From Wurfbainia villosa (lineage: Eukaryota; Streptophyta; Magnoliopsida; Zingiberales; Zingiberaceae), in the NCBI GenBank assembly GCA_025175895.1, contig CM045991.1, positions 76,061,174-76,125,173 on the forward strand: a stretch of DNA of 64,000 nucleotides, in the 5' to 3' direction. Shown here piece by piece: positions 12,135 through 22,970 of the stretch. The notes beneath the pieces are model-generated. The model was not told the DNA's origin. It made no database searches and saw only the letters and a list, made by a program, of their open reading frames with translations. Both the position numbers and the translations under genes were made by a program. Numbering within the stretch: position 1 is the stretch's first letter; each line of letters begins with the position of its first letter.

Positions 12135-13230
12135 TGTTGGATCGATGCGGTTCGCTAGAGGGGGGGGGTGAATAGTGAAAAACCTTTTCTTTTTCTTTCG
12201 TTCGTTAAAACTCTAGAGAAAATAAATTAATTGCAGCGGAAATGTAAATATAAAATAAAAGAGACAATCGACACAAGGGTTTTACTTGGTTCGTAGCCGA
12301 AGGCTACTACTCTAAGGCCCTAGTGGTCCTTGACCACGTACGGAGGGCAGAAGCACTAAAGGAACTCCTTCTCGTTGGAGGTAGGAGTTAATCGATACAA
12401 AAAAACTTTAAGGTAGAGGGACAATCCCCCTGTCCTCGTATACGATAAAAGCTCCGAAAAGTAGATGAACAACTGATAACAAAATAATACCGACGTACAA
12501 AGACAAATAAGAAAAATTAAACCTAGACGTCGGAAGGAAGGACTTCGTTGTCGGAGAATTGTAGCTTTGCGGAGACTTTTTGGAGGCTTAGAAATGTTGA
12601 TGAAACCCTAGGTTTGGCCCTCCTTTTATAGCCTTTGAGCCCCTTTTCGAGAGGAACCCTAGCCAATCAAATTTGAGCACATCTTCCCTTGAAATTTTCG
12701 AATATGATCCTTGACCATCGATTGGTGATGGCCATCATCGATGATCGATGGCGACATCGATCGATTCGACCGTGATCACCGATCATTGTGGGCATCGAGT
12801 CCTCCAAGTCCGGCAATGATGATGCTTGCTGCAAGTCAAAGTTAGCACAACAAAAACATAATTTCGATGGTCGTCGACCATCCGATCTCGACCTAGACCA
12901 TCTATAAGAAGTCTTTGGTCGGATCTACGCTTAAGATCATCCCCGTAAAGAGGATACGACCTTACTTACTCTCGCACACTCGAGCTTACCTCGATGCTTA
13001 CGTGTTGCTTTTGCTTCCGGCCTTCCACTCGATTCCTTCGGCTCCCTCCGAAATCACTCGAGTGTCGCTCGACCACCGCGGCTTTCTCCGGGTGTCGCTA
13101 GCCTTCAGCTCCAGCTATATCAATCTTCTGCACACTCGATTCAGCTCGTGAGAAAACAAAATAGACTTAACTTTGTGTCTTTGCTATAATCAAAACACAA
13201 GTTCGATTTGATTGCCTCACTGCACCAACA
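12135..13230 (-). repeat. 3' LTR of B
   Basis: Pairs with 19855-20956. A TATA box (TATAAAA on the - strand) is at 12624-12630. The stretch 12665-12800, rich in GATCGAT and TCGA palindromes, diverges strongly from its partner while both flanks are nearly identical. The 78-aa plus-strand frame near its right end is in both LTRs and is not a gene. Confidence 0.93.
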
Positions 13231-13245
13231 ATCTCCCCCTTTTTG
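13231..13245 (-). promoter_or_regulatory. Polypurine tract of B
   Basis: On the - strand an A5G5 run ending in AT directly before the 3' LTR. Similar but weaker tracts recur at 13342 and 13368. Confidence 0.75.
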
Positions 13246-14103
13246 ATATATGGCAAAAACACACAAAGTTAAGGAAATTAAGTGCATGAAACAGTAAAGA
13301 CAAGAAGCAAAAGTAGGAGTAGTAAAAATATTTCTCAAGTTCTCCCCTTAGAGGAACCCTCCCCCTTGACCGAGGGTGAGTACTTGAAAAAGACTTTTAG
13401 TTCTCCAAACACAAAAGATAATGAGTTAAGTAAATGGCATTACTTAACTTAGGCTTCTTAGAGTCAAAAATAAGTGCAAGTTAAGTAATCAAAAGTTAAG
13501 TCAAAAGGTTAATTATTCAAAAGGTTTAACTTTTGATTTCTTAACTTGGGCCTTTAAAGTTTTCAATTCCGAAGAGTTGAAACCTAAACCTTACTCCCCT
13601 TAACTTAGGCGAATCAAAGTTTTAAGTTAAGTTATCAATTTCAAAAATTTGAAATTGAACTTTGGCCTTTTCTTGAACCTTAATTTTGGCCTTTTCTCCC
13701 CTTTTGACATAAATCAAGGAAAAGTGGGGGGTTTTAAGAAAACCCTAAGTCCAAGCATGATGATTTTAAAATAGTATGTGAAAATAATTCATCTAAATGT
13801 TCGACTCTAGTTTGACTTGATTGAAATGATATTATCAACAAGTCTGATTAGAGTTGGTTAATAGTTGCATATTTATACTTGAGGTTCATATTGACGCACT
13901 TGATCTACATCTTGGAACTGGAGTAGGGTCCTAACATCTCACGCCCATCTACGCATAAGTACACAAACACATTAGTCCTATGTGTTGTGAGATGTAATCG
14001 CTCCTTAAATCTATAGGTGCATGTTATCTAAGGTATGTCCTATGCTAGTTCCATCAAAATGAAAAATAAGAAATAGTAGTAAGAAAAGATAGTTTGCAAG
14101 TTC
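13246..14103 (-). other. 3' untranslated region of B
   Basis: About 860 bp between the pol stop and the polypurine tract. It is AT-rich with many TTAAGT/ACTTAA words between 13430 and 13640. No coding domain seen. Confidence 0.7.
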
Positions 14104-17100
14104 TTATTCTATTACGCACATGCCCAATTTTCGTCTTAATAGACTAAATTCGGCTTCGGGTAGGGGTTTAGTAAATAGGTCCGCTAGGTTAGATTTCGAT
14201 TCGATGACTCGAGTTGTATGGCCCTGGCCACATGTTCTCGAATGAAATGGTGTTTGACTTCTATATGTTTGGTCCTAGAGTGACATATTGGATTCTTTGT
14301 AAGATTAATTGAACTAATGTTATCTACATGAAGTTTAGTATTCAGAAAGTCTAACTTAAAGTCGCGGAGGGTGTGCTTCATCCAAAGAAGGAGTGACACA
14401 CTCACCCATCGCGATGTATTCGGCCGGTGGTAGACAAGGCAACACAATGTTGCTTCCATCGCACTAACTCACTAGACTCGAGCCGAGTAGTTAACAACAA
14501 CCACTCGTGCTCTTCTATCGAGTTTACTACTGCATAATCCGAATCGGAGTAGCCGATTAGTTCAACTCGTAGATCTAGGATACCAAATACCGACATTAAG
14601 TGTACCCTTTAGATATCTAAGGATACGCTAACTAGGGTTAGGTGAGACTCCTAGCAGTTTGAAATCAAGCGCATACTTATCGCGAATAAGATGTCGTCGA
14701 CTAGCTAAGTATAGGAGACTTCCTATTACGCTCCTATAGTATTTTAAGTCAATGGACTTACTTTCTAGGTCTTCTCTATGTTAACATTAATCGCCATTGG
14801 GGTGTTTATTATCTTAGCGTCTTGCATTCCAAATCTTTTAATTAACTCCTTAGTGTATTTTTGTTGATATAGGTATATACCATCCTTAGTTTGTTTAATT
14901 TGTAGACCTAAAAAGAAACTTAACTCGCCTACCAAGTTCATTTCAAACTCACTTTCCATGAGTGAAACGAACTCATATAGTAAGGCTGAGTTAGAGGTTC
15001 CAAAAATTATATCGCTCTACGTAAATTTGAGCTATGAATATTTCTTTACCTAAGGTTTTTACGAAGAGAGTTGGGTCAACTAAGCCTTGGTTAAACCCTT
15101 TGACTTAAGATGGATTGAAAGTCTCTCGTACCAAGCTCGAGGAGCTTGTTTAAGTCCATAGAGAGCTTTCTTAAGTTTTAGAACATGGTCGGGTTTATCT
15201 AGATTTTCGAATCCGGGGGGTTGGCTAACATAAACTTCTTCTTTAATGTATCCATTTAGGAATGCCGACTTAACATCCATTTGAAACAAAAATCCTCGAT
15301 AAAGCGGCATAAGCTAGCAACATTCGAATGGATTCGAGTCTAGCTATGGGCATAGGTTTCGTAATCTAAGCCTTCGACTTGGCTAAATCCTTTGGCGACT
15401 AACCTAGCCTTGTTTCTAACTACTTCACCTTTATCATCAAGCTTGTTTCAAACACCCACCTTGTTCCAATTATCGCTTTGTCTTTAGGTGATGGTACTAA
15501 TTCCACACTTCATTCCTAGTAAATTGAGCTAGCTCTTCTTGCATTGCAATAATCCAATCGGGATCAAGAAGAGCTTGTTCAATTGATTTGGGTTCTATCT
15601 TTGAAATTAAGGAAATTTGACTAAGGTTCCTATAGGATGCTCTAGTTCAACTCCTAGATTAGGATCTCCTATCACTTGATCGATAGGGTGGTTAGTCCGA
15701 ATCCTAGATTGCTGGGTTTGTGTCACCTAATGCTTGATCAATGGGGTGACTTGGTTGAACACTAGTTTGGTTGGAGTCATCTATCACTTGATCAATAGAG
15801 TGACTAGGTTGACCTAGGTTAGGATTAACACTAGACCTGATCTCCGGATCAGAGTTAGGTCTAGTATGAATCGGCTGCTAATTGAGGTCTGGGGTTTTGT
15901 AGGTTCATGTCCTTCATCAAATACTACATTGATAGTCTCCTCGACTCTGAGGGTGTCGTGGTTATATACTCTATAAGCTTTACTTGTAGTCGAGTATCCT
16001 AGAAAGATTCCGGTGGTGGTTTTGGATGTAAATTTCCCTAGGTAATCCTTAGTGTTTAGGATATGTACCTTACACCCAAATACCCTAAAGTACTTGATGT
16101 TAGGTATTTTATCGTGATAAATCTCGTACGAGGTCTTAAGGTGCCTCTTTACCATAAGGATCCTATTTTGGACATAGCAAGTCGTACTAACGGCTTCTGC
16201 CCAAAATCTATCTAGGTCGATTCATTCAACATGGTCCTAGCGGCTTCTTGTAGAGTTCGGTTTTTCCGCTCCACTAGGCCATTTTGTTGAGGGGTCCTAG
16301 GGCAAGAGAATTCATGGTGGTATCCGTTACGTAAGTCGGTGAACCTTTGATTTTCGAATTCACCACCATGATCGCTTCTAAGTCTTTTTAACCTTAAGGT
16401 CTTTTGATTCTCGATTAATTTGAATAGATTGATTAATTGATCTAGGGTATCATTTTTATGTTTGATGAACCTAACCCAGGTAAACCTGGAGTAGTCGTCA
16501 ATTATGACTAAGCAATATTGACTTTTATTGAGCGACTTGGCTCCATGTGAATCTAATAGATCCATATGCAGGAGCTCAAGTACACTTGAGGTCTGCTCTG
16601 GTTAGTTAACTTGTTTTGTGTCCTAGGTTGTTTTCCTTGTTGACAAGCATTACAGATTTTATTAACCAAATTGTTGAGGTTGGGTAAGCTCTCCGACTAA
16701 GCCACTCGACTCATCTTGTGGACGAGTCTTAAAAGCGAGTGACCGAGTCGCGTGCACACAACCATGATTCCTCTTCCGTGTCATAAGACACTTAGTTGAG
16801 GAGTTGGTTAAGTTGATCGATAAATGTTATTTCTAGTTCCTTTAAGAATTGTTTTAGAGGTTTGTGGTATTAATTACACATTCATTTTCTAAAAATATAA
16901 CCTTATAGTTATTATCACACATAATTGGCTTACACTAAGTAAGTTATATTCAAAATTTCTACAAGTAATACATTTTAATAACAAAATTCGTGTTAAACTC
17001 GATATCACGATCCGATGATTTTGAGCTTGCCGTTATTCCCAAAGGCTACCGATCCTTGTCGTTTGAATCGAAGCTTATGCGAATTTGAGTTGATCCCGGT

Positions 17101-17713
17101 CATGTGTCGAGCAACCGTCCCAACATCCATTGATCCTACACACAAGGTGGTTGGATTGGATGTTAGATTTTGTTAAGAAAATTGGTTGTAAGTTATTAAC
17201 CCTAGGTCATCTCACCGGAGTCTATATGATCAAGCATGTTATACTTATGTGTTTATTTTGAGATGACTTCTAATTAAGTTGATTAAGTGGATTTAGGTTC
17301 AAGTAATTTTATGTTAGATTTGGATTTAACCCTAGGCTTGTCAAGTTTACCTTTTCAAGATCATGGCTTCCAGGTCGTGGTGAGGCACAGGGGCCTTCTT
17401 TTATCGGATCATCGACCACTTCCTTAGACAAAGCCATTTTCAAGAAAATGATGACTTGACTTACCTAAAATTATTTCCTCGTCTAACTAGTTATTTTTGA
17501 AAAGAGGCTCCCCGAGGCTCAATCTTTTCGAAGAATTTTAGTTGGTTATGTTTTTGAAAAGAGGCTCCCCGAGGCTCAATCTTTTCGAAAAATTTTAGTT
17601 GGTTATGTTTTTGTTCTAAGTGAGTTCACAAGTTTTAAAGTACAAACTTTCTAAGTTAAAGCATGCAATTTCTAAGTTAAAGCATAAACATTCTAAGTTA
17701 AAACATGCAATTT
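14104..17713 (-). pseudogene. pol of element B, decayed
   Basis: Remnant of the SIRE-type pol. From the 5' side it shows a corrupted protease region (RHMTG-like remnant near 17100, then VAFGNNGKLKIIG near 17040). The integrase core (16212-16565) has DDYSRF, RSDHGGEFEN and QQNGLVERKN. Between the last two acidic residues I count 33 residues, two fewer than the usual 35. The integrase C-terminal part is at 15814-16155. RT begins at 15080-15310 (MDVKSAFLNG, ALYGLKQAPRAW); its YVDD site near 15015-15030 is broken by an extra base. RT end is at 14765-14959 and RNase H at 14113-14596 (SRTKHIEVKHHFIREH). Stops and frame changes throughout; stop at 14104-14106. Confidence 0.9.
17494..17612 (-). repeat. 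57-bp tandem duplication in B pol
   Basis: GAAAAGAGGCTCCCCGAGGC starts at 17499 and again at 17556, with nearly identical flanks. A shorter repeat of the phrase CTAAGTTAAAGCA occupies 17650-17727 and reaches the end of gag. Confidence 0.85.
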
Positions 17714-19348
17714 CTAAGTTAAAGCACAAACATGTTTTGTACTGGCTCCCCCTAGACCGTTGAATTGGTTCGGTCTATCCACATAGTGGATTTGGTCCTT
17801 GGGAACCCAGTACGGGTTGGATCCTAGAGTTGAAATCAAAAAGTTCTTAGGGACCCATGCTTGGACATGTTTCTTATGTCGACTTACAATCGACATATAC
17901 GACCTATTAGTCGTGTTTGAGTTAAACCCGAGTCCAGCCTTGTTGTACACGGCCCTTTGAGATCCAAGTAGGAGGTCAAGTCCTTTGGATCCCGAAGTGA
18001 ACCTTTCCAACGTGTTCCTAAGATCTTCGACTTGACTTTTCAAGAGAGATTTCTCAACTTCGAGCTTTTCAACTCGAGTTGAGTCCTTCTCTTGAACTCG
18101 ACTAGTCGAAGAGGTTAGGGAGACCTCATGTTTGAGGAGTTTAACCTCCTCAACAAGGGTCTCGACCTTGGACTCGGACTTAGCTAACTTCCTAGACAAA
18201 AACCTAACCGTATTATGTAAAGTATTAAATAAAGTTCGACTCACCTTAAGGGTATCTTTTGAACCGGATGTGTATCCGTGGCTTGACTTGAAGGTAGCTT
18301 CGTAGTCCGAGTCATCCTCAGGTTCTGACTCAAGTTCGGTCTCCGTGTCTGACTCAATTGATTTCGCCATGAAGACGTGGTCTTCGTCTTCTTCGGATGA
18401 CGCTTCTTCCCATGTCGCGTTGAGGGCCTTCTTGTGCTTAGGTGCTTGGTGGTTGAGCTTGGGGCACTCGGACTTTATATGTCCAAACCTGTTACACTCA
18501 TAACACCTAATATTAGAACTTTTAGGCTTACCTTGGTTGGGTCGAGTTGTGGTTCGCTTTCGTCCCTTGGCTATCCTTCGAGCTAGGTTCATTAGTTCGG
18601 CAGTCAATTCCGGGTCAACTTCTTCTTCGGACTCATCTTCCTCCTCGGGTGGTGGTGGCTTGCTTGCGATTTTCTTCTTCTTTGAACCTGCAAACAAGGC
18701 TATACCCCTCTCGGGTTCCGAGTTGGACTGCTCATGTAATTCAAAATCCGAAAAGAGTTCATCTAATCTAAGTTTAGAAAGGTCCTTAGAGACCTTATAG
18801 GCATCAACCATGGATGCCCATAAGGTAGTCCTCGGAAAAGAGTTTAGGACATACCTTATAAGGTCGCGGTTTTCGACCTTTTGCCCGATTGCATGTAGGT
18901 TGTTGACTATGTCTTGGACACGGGCGTGGAGTTGCGTCGCGGACTCGTGTTCCTGCATTTTTAGTGTGTACAATTTATTGAACAACAAATCGCGTTTGCA
19001 AACCTTAGCTTGATCCGATCCTTCGTGTAACTCGATTAGTTTTGTCCAAAGATCCTTTGCGCTTATGAAGGGGCCGACGTGATTTAGCTCCTCCTTGGAC
19101 AAGCCGCATTGGAGGATTTGTGTTGCCTTGGCATCGACTTCGACTTGTCGTTTTGTTGCAACGGTCCATTGATCATAATCCAAGGAGTCACCCACTTCAT
19201 TAGTCGGAAGTGTGAAACCCGTTTGGATTATGATCCACATCTCGATTTGGGTTTTGAGAAAGTATTCCATCCGACCTTTCCAGTAACGGAAATCATCTCC
19301 GTTGTAAAACAGAGGTCGGACGGTGCTAAAACCCTCGAGATGGGCCAT
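17714..19348 (-). CDS. gag: Gag of element B (544 aa, intact)
   Basis: Nucleocapsid/capsid protein of a SIRE-type copia element; in the cytoplasm it would package the element RNA into virus-like particles. Residues 1-50 hold the Tyr/Trp-rich N-terminus seen in DUF4219 proteins (FRYWKGRMEYFL). Residues 60-205 match the UBN2-type capsid fold. A Lys stretch and an acidic run lie at 222-245. The zinc knuckle C282-X2-C-X4-H290-X4-C295 (CYECNRFGHIKSEC) is complete. Residues 365-450 are a predicted coiled coil rich in Leu/Lys/Glu. The start ATG is the first in frame, 490 bp after the PBS; the stop is TAG. This is the only long undamaged frame in the window, in contrast with its decayed pol. Domain names rest on memory of the families; no search was run. 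Confidence 0.92.
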   Translation of the reverse strand: MAHLEGFSTVRPLFYNGDDFRYWKGRMEYFLKTQIEMWIIIQTGFTLPTNEVGDSLDYDQWTVATKRQVEVDAKATQILQCGLSKEELNHVGPFISAKDLWTKLIELHEGSDQAKVCKRDLLFNKLYTLKMQEHESATQLHARVQDIVNNLHAIGQKVENRDLIRYVLNSFPRTTLWASMVDAYKVSKDLSKLRLDELFSDFELHEQSNSEPERGIALFAGSKKKKIASKPPPPEEEDESEEEVDPELTAELMNLARRIAKGRKRTTTRPNQGKPKSSNIRCYECNRFGHIKSECPKLNHQAPKHKKALNATWEEASSEEDEDHVFMAKSIESDTETELESEPEDDSDYEATFKSSHGYTSGSKDTLKVSRTLFNTLHNTVRFLSRKLAKSESKVETLVEEVKLLKHEVSLTSSTSRVQEKDSTRVEKLEVEKSLLKSQVEDLRNTLERFTSGSKGLDLLLGSQRAVYNKAGLGFNSNTTNRSYMSIVSRHKKHVQAWVPKNFLISTLGSNPYWVPKDQIHYVDRPNQFNGLGGASTKHVCALT

Positions 19349-19840
19349 TAGAACAAAAAATAAGGAGACTAAAAAGAAGACCTAGCAATGACAAAAACAC
19401 ACGAAAGTACCAAGACTTGCGTCTTGGATTAGTAGTGTGGGAAATAAAAAGAAACAAACGAAAAATAGAAAGTTAAGCAAAGAAATAAGAAACTAAATAA
19501 AAAGTAAGTACTCACAACCTTCGATGTCCCCGAAAGGCTACTAAACATCGATTTTTTAGGATGAAAACAACTTGTTACGGGGGTAAACCCCCATAAGAAG
19601 TGTAGATCTCTGCGAGGGCTTCGATTTGGTAGGTAGAACTTGTCGTGGGTCAACTTGTACAAAAAGTTATGCCCGTTTGACCATCGGCTACTCCAAAAGC
19701 GAATACTTGCAAAACAAAATCAAACGAAGAGTACCAAGACTTCGTCTTGGATTAGTAGTGCGGGAGAAAAATTTAAACGAACGAAAAACAAATCTGTAAA
19801 AAAAATGTTAGATTGGTGGTTTCACAAAATCTAAGCGCCC
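19349..19840 (-). other. Untranslated leader of B with duplicated stem-loop
   Basis: Short leader between PBS and gag. Two copies of one segment, 323 bp apart (near 19411-19450 and 19734-19775), each contain a perfect stem CCAAGAC/GTCTTGG with a 4-base or 3-base loop, followed by ATTAGTAGTG. A leader stem-loop could act in packaging or dimerisation; this is inference. Confidence 0.65.
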
Positions 19841-19852
19841 GACTCGATACCA
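19841..19852 (-). promoter_or_regulatory. Primer binding site of B
   Basis: On the - strand TGGTATCGAGTC, two bases after the 5' LTR. It differs from the tRNA-Met match of the other elements (TGGTATCAGAGC). Confidence 0.7.
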
Positions 19853-19854
19853 AT

Positions 19855-20956
19855 TGTTGGATCGATGCGGTTCGCTAGAGAGTGAATAGCGAAAAAACCT
19901 TTTCTTTTTCTTTCGTTAGTTCGTAAAACTCTAGAGAAAATAAATTAATTGCAGCGGAAATGTAAATATAAAATAAAAGAGACAATCGACACAAGGGTTT
20001 TACTTGGTTCGTAGCCGAAGGCTACTACTCCAAGGCCCTAGTGGTCCTTGACCACGTACGGAGGGCAGAAGCACTAAAGGAACTCCTCCTCATTGGAGGT
20101 AGGAGTTAATCGATACAAAAAACTTTAAGGTAGAGGACAATCCCCTGTCCTCGTATCACGATAAAAGCTCCAAAAGTAGATGAACAAGCGATAACAAAAT
20201 AATACCGGCGTACAAAGACAAATAAGAAAAATTAAACCTAGGCGTCGGAAGGAAGGACTTCGTTGTCGGAGAATGTAGCTGCGGAGACTTTTTGGAGGCT
20301 TAGAAATGTTGATGAAACCCTTGGTTTGGCTCTCCTTTATAGCCTTTGAGCCCCTTTTCGAGAGGAACCCAAGCCCATCAAAATTGATCACAACTTCCCG
20401 TGAAATTTGGTGATAATACTTGACTCCACGAATCTGATCATTGACCATCAGTCGACTGATGGCCCTCATCACGATCGATGGCAAGATCATCGTCGACCTT
20501 CGAGCCGATCGCTTGACAGCCGAGTCCTCCAAGCCGGGCAATGATCGATGCTTGCTGCAAGTCAAAGTTAGCACAACAAAAACATAATTTCGATGGTCGT
20601 CGACCATCCGATCTCGACCTAGACCATCTATAAGAAGTCTTTGGTCGGATCTACGCTTAAGATCATCCCCGTAAAGAGGATACGACCTTACTTACTCTCG
20701 CACACTCGAGCTTACCTCGATGCTTACGTGTTGCTTTTGCTTCCGGCCTTCCACTCGATTCCTTCGACTCCCTCCGAAATCACTCGAGTGTCGCTCGACC
20801 ACCGCGGCTTTCTCTGGGTGTCGCTAGCCTTCAGCTCCAGCTATATCAATCTTCTGCACACTCGATTCAGCTCGTGAGAAAACAAAATAGACTTAACTTT
20901 GTGTCTTTGCTATAATCAAAACACAGGTTCGATTTCGGTGCCTCACTGCACCAACA
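19855..20956 (-). repeat. 5' LTR of B
   Basis: Pairs with 12135-13230, ends TGTTGG and CCAACA, and is flanked on the right by TSD CTTCT. The TATA box on the - strand is at about 20336-20342. One CAGTCGACTG palindrome at 20449-20458 lies about 110 bp upstream of it and is absent from the 3' LTR. The 160-aa minus-strand frame at 20125-20607 is not shared with the partner LTR and is not a gene. Confidence 0.93.
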
Positions 20957-20961
20957 CTTCT

Positions 20962-21407
20962 TCCACCTCTTCTTTCTCCGATCCGGAGGTTGACTCCTCA
21001 CTTTCTTGTGAGGATAATGAAGCTTCCTCTTCGGTCTCCTCCTCTTCCAAGTCTTCTTAGACCGATTCGGGATTGTCGTGGAACTTGACCAACTTGTTCC
21101 ACAACTCCTTGGCATCCCTATAGCTTCCTAATCTGGACAAAATGTCGTTAGGTATCAAGTTAATCAACATTTTTGTTACCTTAACGGTTTTCTTGAATTT
21201 TTCCCGTTGCTCCTCGGTCCATCGCTTCATTTTGAGGATTTCGCCGTTCTCTCCTCTCGGAGCATCAAAACCTATAGTCACGGCAAACCAATTTTCGATA
21301 TTTGTCATTAGAAAATATTCCATCCGACCTTTCCAATACGCGAAATGTTCGCGGTTGAAGGAAGGTGGAATGTTGACGTCGTCACCCAATTTTTCTTGGA
21401 AATCCAT
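20962..21407 (-). pseudogene. E1 gag, N-terminal part
   Basis: Starts at ATG 21407, 54 bp after the PBS. It reads a Tyr/Trp-rich N-terminus (FAYWKGRMEYFL) like that of B gag, then a capsid-like helix region and an acidic Glu/Ser tail. An in-frame TAA at about 21057-21059 interrupts it; the frame continues beyond the stop until B cuts it at 20957. Bases 20957-20961 are the TSD of B. Confidence 0.85.
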
Positions 21408-21460
21408 ATTCTTTCCTCTAGCTTCTTGACTCCGGGTTGTTAATCCGTAGAAGAGCCCCG

Positions 21461-21473
21461 GGCTCTGATACCA
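21461..21473 (-). promoter_or_regulatory. Primer binding site of E1
   Basis: TGGTATCAGAGCC on the - strand, two bases from the LTR start at 21476. tRNA-Met type. Confidence 0.88.
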
Positions 21474-21951
21474 CTTGTTAGGATCTTTGTAACGGCTAGA
21501 GGGGGGTGAATAGCGTTTGACCCGTACGTAGATGGAAATTGTTCGCGGTTGTCTCTACAATTTCGTTAGCGCAGCGGAAATAGAAAGATAATAATGATAA
21601 CAAAATATACAACACGCAAACACAAATATTTAACGTGGTTCGGAACCGCACGGTTCCTACTCCACGAATCGAGCTCTAGTGATGAACACGCACTCACTAA
21701 TCACAAATACTCCTTCTCGATACAAGTCGGAGGTGGATAAACCCCTTACAAGTAATCTTACAACAATAAGATATAAATACAAGCAATTACAATAATGAAA
21801 TACAATGCAAGTAAAGAAAACTATTTTATGATTGCCTTTGGATTGCTTGATTGCTTGGTTGCTTGAAATCACCTTGGAGACCCTGATTTGCAACAACAAA
21901 TCGCTCCAAAACCCTCAAGAAACCGATGCCAAATTCCTCCATCACGAGCTC

Positions 21952-21958
21952 CTTATAA
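21952..21958 (-). promoter_or_regulatory. TATA-like box of E1 LTR
   Basis: TTTATAAGG on the - strand just before CGAGCTCC-type sequence. Homologous position in the E2 LTR (near 50738) has lost the TATA match. Confidence 0.5.
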
Positions 21959-21984
21959 AGCTTCAACCTGTGCTGGAAAAAGTC

Positions 21985-22160
21985 GATCAGTCGACTGCTC
22001 AGGACCATCAGTTGACTGATGCCATTATTGTCGTGAGACAACGGCTAGATCAACGCTGGATAAGTCCAACGGATCTACCATCAGTCGACTGATCAAACCC
22101 ATCAGTCGACTGATGGTGTCCTCACTCGACTGATGGTCCCAGCGGTCGAGTGAGACTACA
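21985..22160. promoter_or_regulatory. Cluster of CAGTCGACTG palindromes in E1 U3
   Basis: Perfect or near-perfect CAGTCGACTG at 21988-21997, 22008, 22081, 22102 and variants to 22150, then GATCGGTGATC-type palindromes to about 22235. The cluster starts about 30 bp upstream of the TATA-like box on the - strand. Similar clusters stand in the E2 LTR, and one copy in the B 5' LTR. Possibly factor-binding sites. Confidence 0.6.
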
Positions 22161-22520
22161 CTCTGTGGCCGAATTCCCGAGCACCACCGATCGGTGATCA
22201 TGCGATCGGTCAGCTCATCACATCGATCATTGCCATCCTGCGCGGCATCGCTAGGCCACTTGATCAAACCCTAGTTGACTCGATCCGGTCCGACCGCCAC
22301 ATGGCACGATCCGACCGGGCACACCTCAAACATGAGGTTTTAGCCCAAGTATGGTGCCCCCATACTTGCTAGACCACCCTTAGCCTATACCTAAGCCTTC
22401 TAGCCACCTCCATCAGCCTCACGCCTCTCGGATCCCTCCAAGTCATCCATGACTTGTTCATCCATCGCACTAGCCTTTAGGTGCTTCCATCGGCTATGTC
22501 ATGATAACGGTGTCTACACC

Positions 22521-22970
22521 GCCAAGGCACATTGGACTTATGCCGCCAAGACTCCGCTTGGACTTTATGCCACCAAACATTGGACTTATGCTGCCAAGAC
22601 TCCCGCTTGGACTTTACGCAGCCAATATCAAACCCCTTGGACTTCTCATGCCAAGACTCAAGCTTGGACTTTCCCTTGCCAACCCATGTTGGACTTTTAC
22701 ATTGCCAAGACCCATGCTTGGACTTTCCCCTTGCCAACCCATATTGGACTTCTCAAATGCCAAGACCATGCTTGGACTTTCCCTTGCCAACCCATGTTGG
22801 ACTTTTACATTGCCAAGACCCATGCTTGGACTTTTCATGTGCCAAGTGTACCACTTGGACTTTTCATGCCAAGTACTCAAGACTTGGACTTTACCAAATG
22901 CCAAGTGTTCCACTTGGACTTTCCATGCCAAGTACACAAGACTTGGACTTTCCCATGACAATTACATTGT
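22521..22970. repeat. Array of about 17 short stem-loops in E1 U3
   Basis: Tandem units of 22 to 32 bp, each with an inverted repeat and then GGACTT. Stems vary but stay paired: CCAAG/CTTGG, CCAAC/GTTGG (CCAACCCATGTTGG), CCAAGTG/CACTTGG (CCAAGTGTACCACTTGG), CCAAGT/ACTTGG, CCAA/TTGG, and a final ACAAT/ATTGT. The arrays in the two E2 LTR copies have the same order with different members. All three plus frames stay open over it (169-177 aa), which is a product of repetition. Confidence 0.88.

Larger units (their letters stand above)
12135..20956 (-). mobile_element. Complete copia element B (SIRE/Maximus-like)
   Basis: Minus-strand element of 8.8 kb with LTRs of 1,096 bp (12135-13230) and 1,102 bp (19855-20956), both TGTTGG...CCAACA. 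It has a PBS, an intact 544-aa gag, a decayed pol and a polypurine tract. The TSD CTTCT flanks it (12130-12134, 20957-20961) within E1 gag. The long gag with coiled coil, and pol in the order protease, integrase, RT, RNase H, fit the SIRE/Maximus group. I saw no envelope-like frame. Confidence 0.93.

Noticed and set aside
13246..14103. Envelope-like gene after pol of B, as in some SIRE elements
   Set aside because: No frame of useful length and no signal peptide or membrane pattern.
18537..19351. Plus-strand frames of 67-87 aa
   Set aside because: Antisense shadows of the B gag gene.
20125..20607. 160-aa minus frame
   Set aside because: Lies in the 5' LTR of B across its most variable patch and is not open in the 3' LTR.
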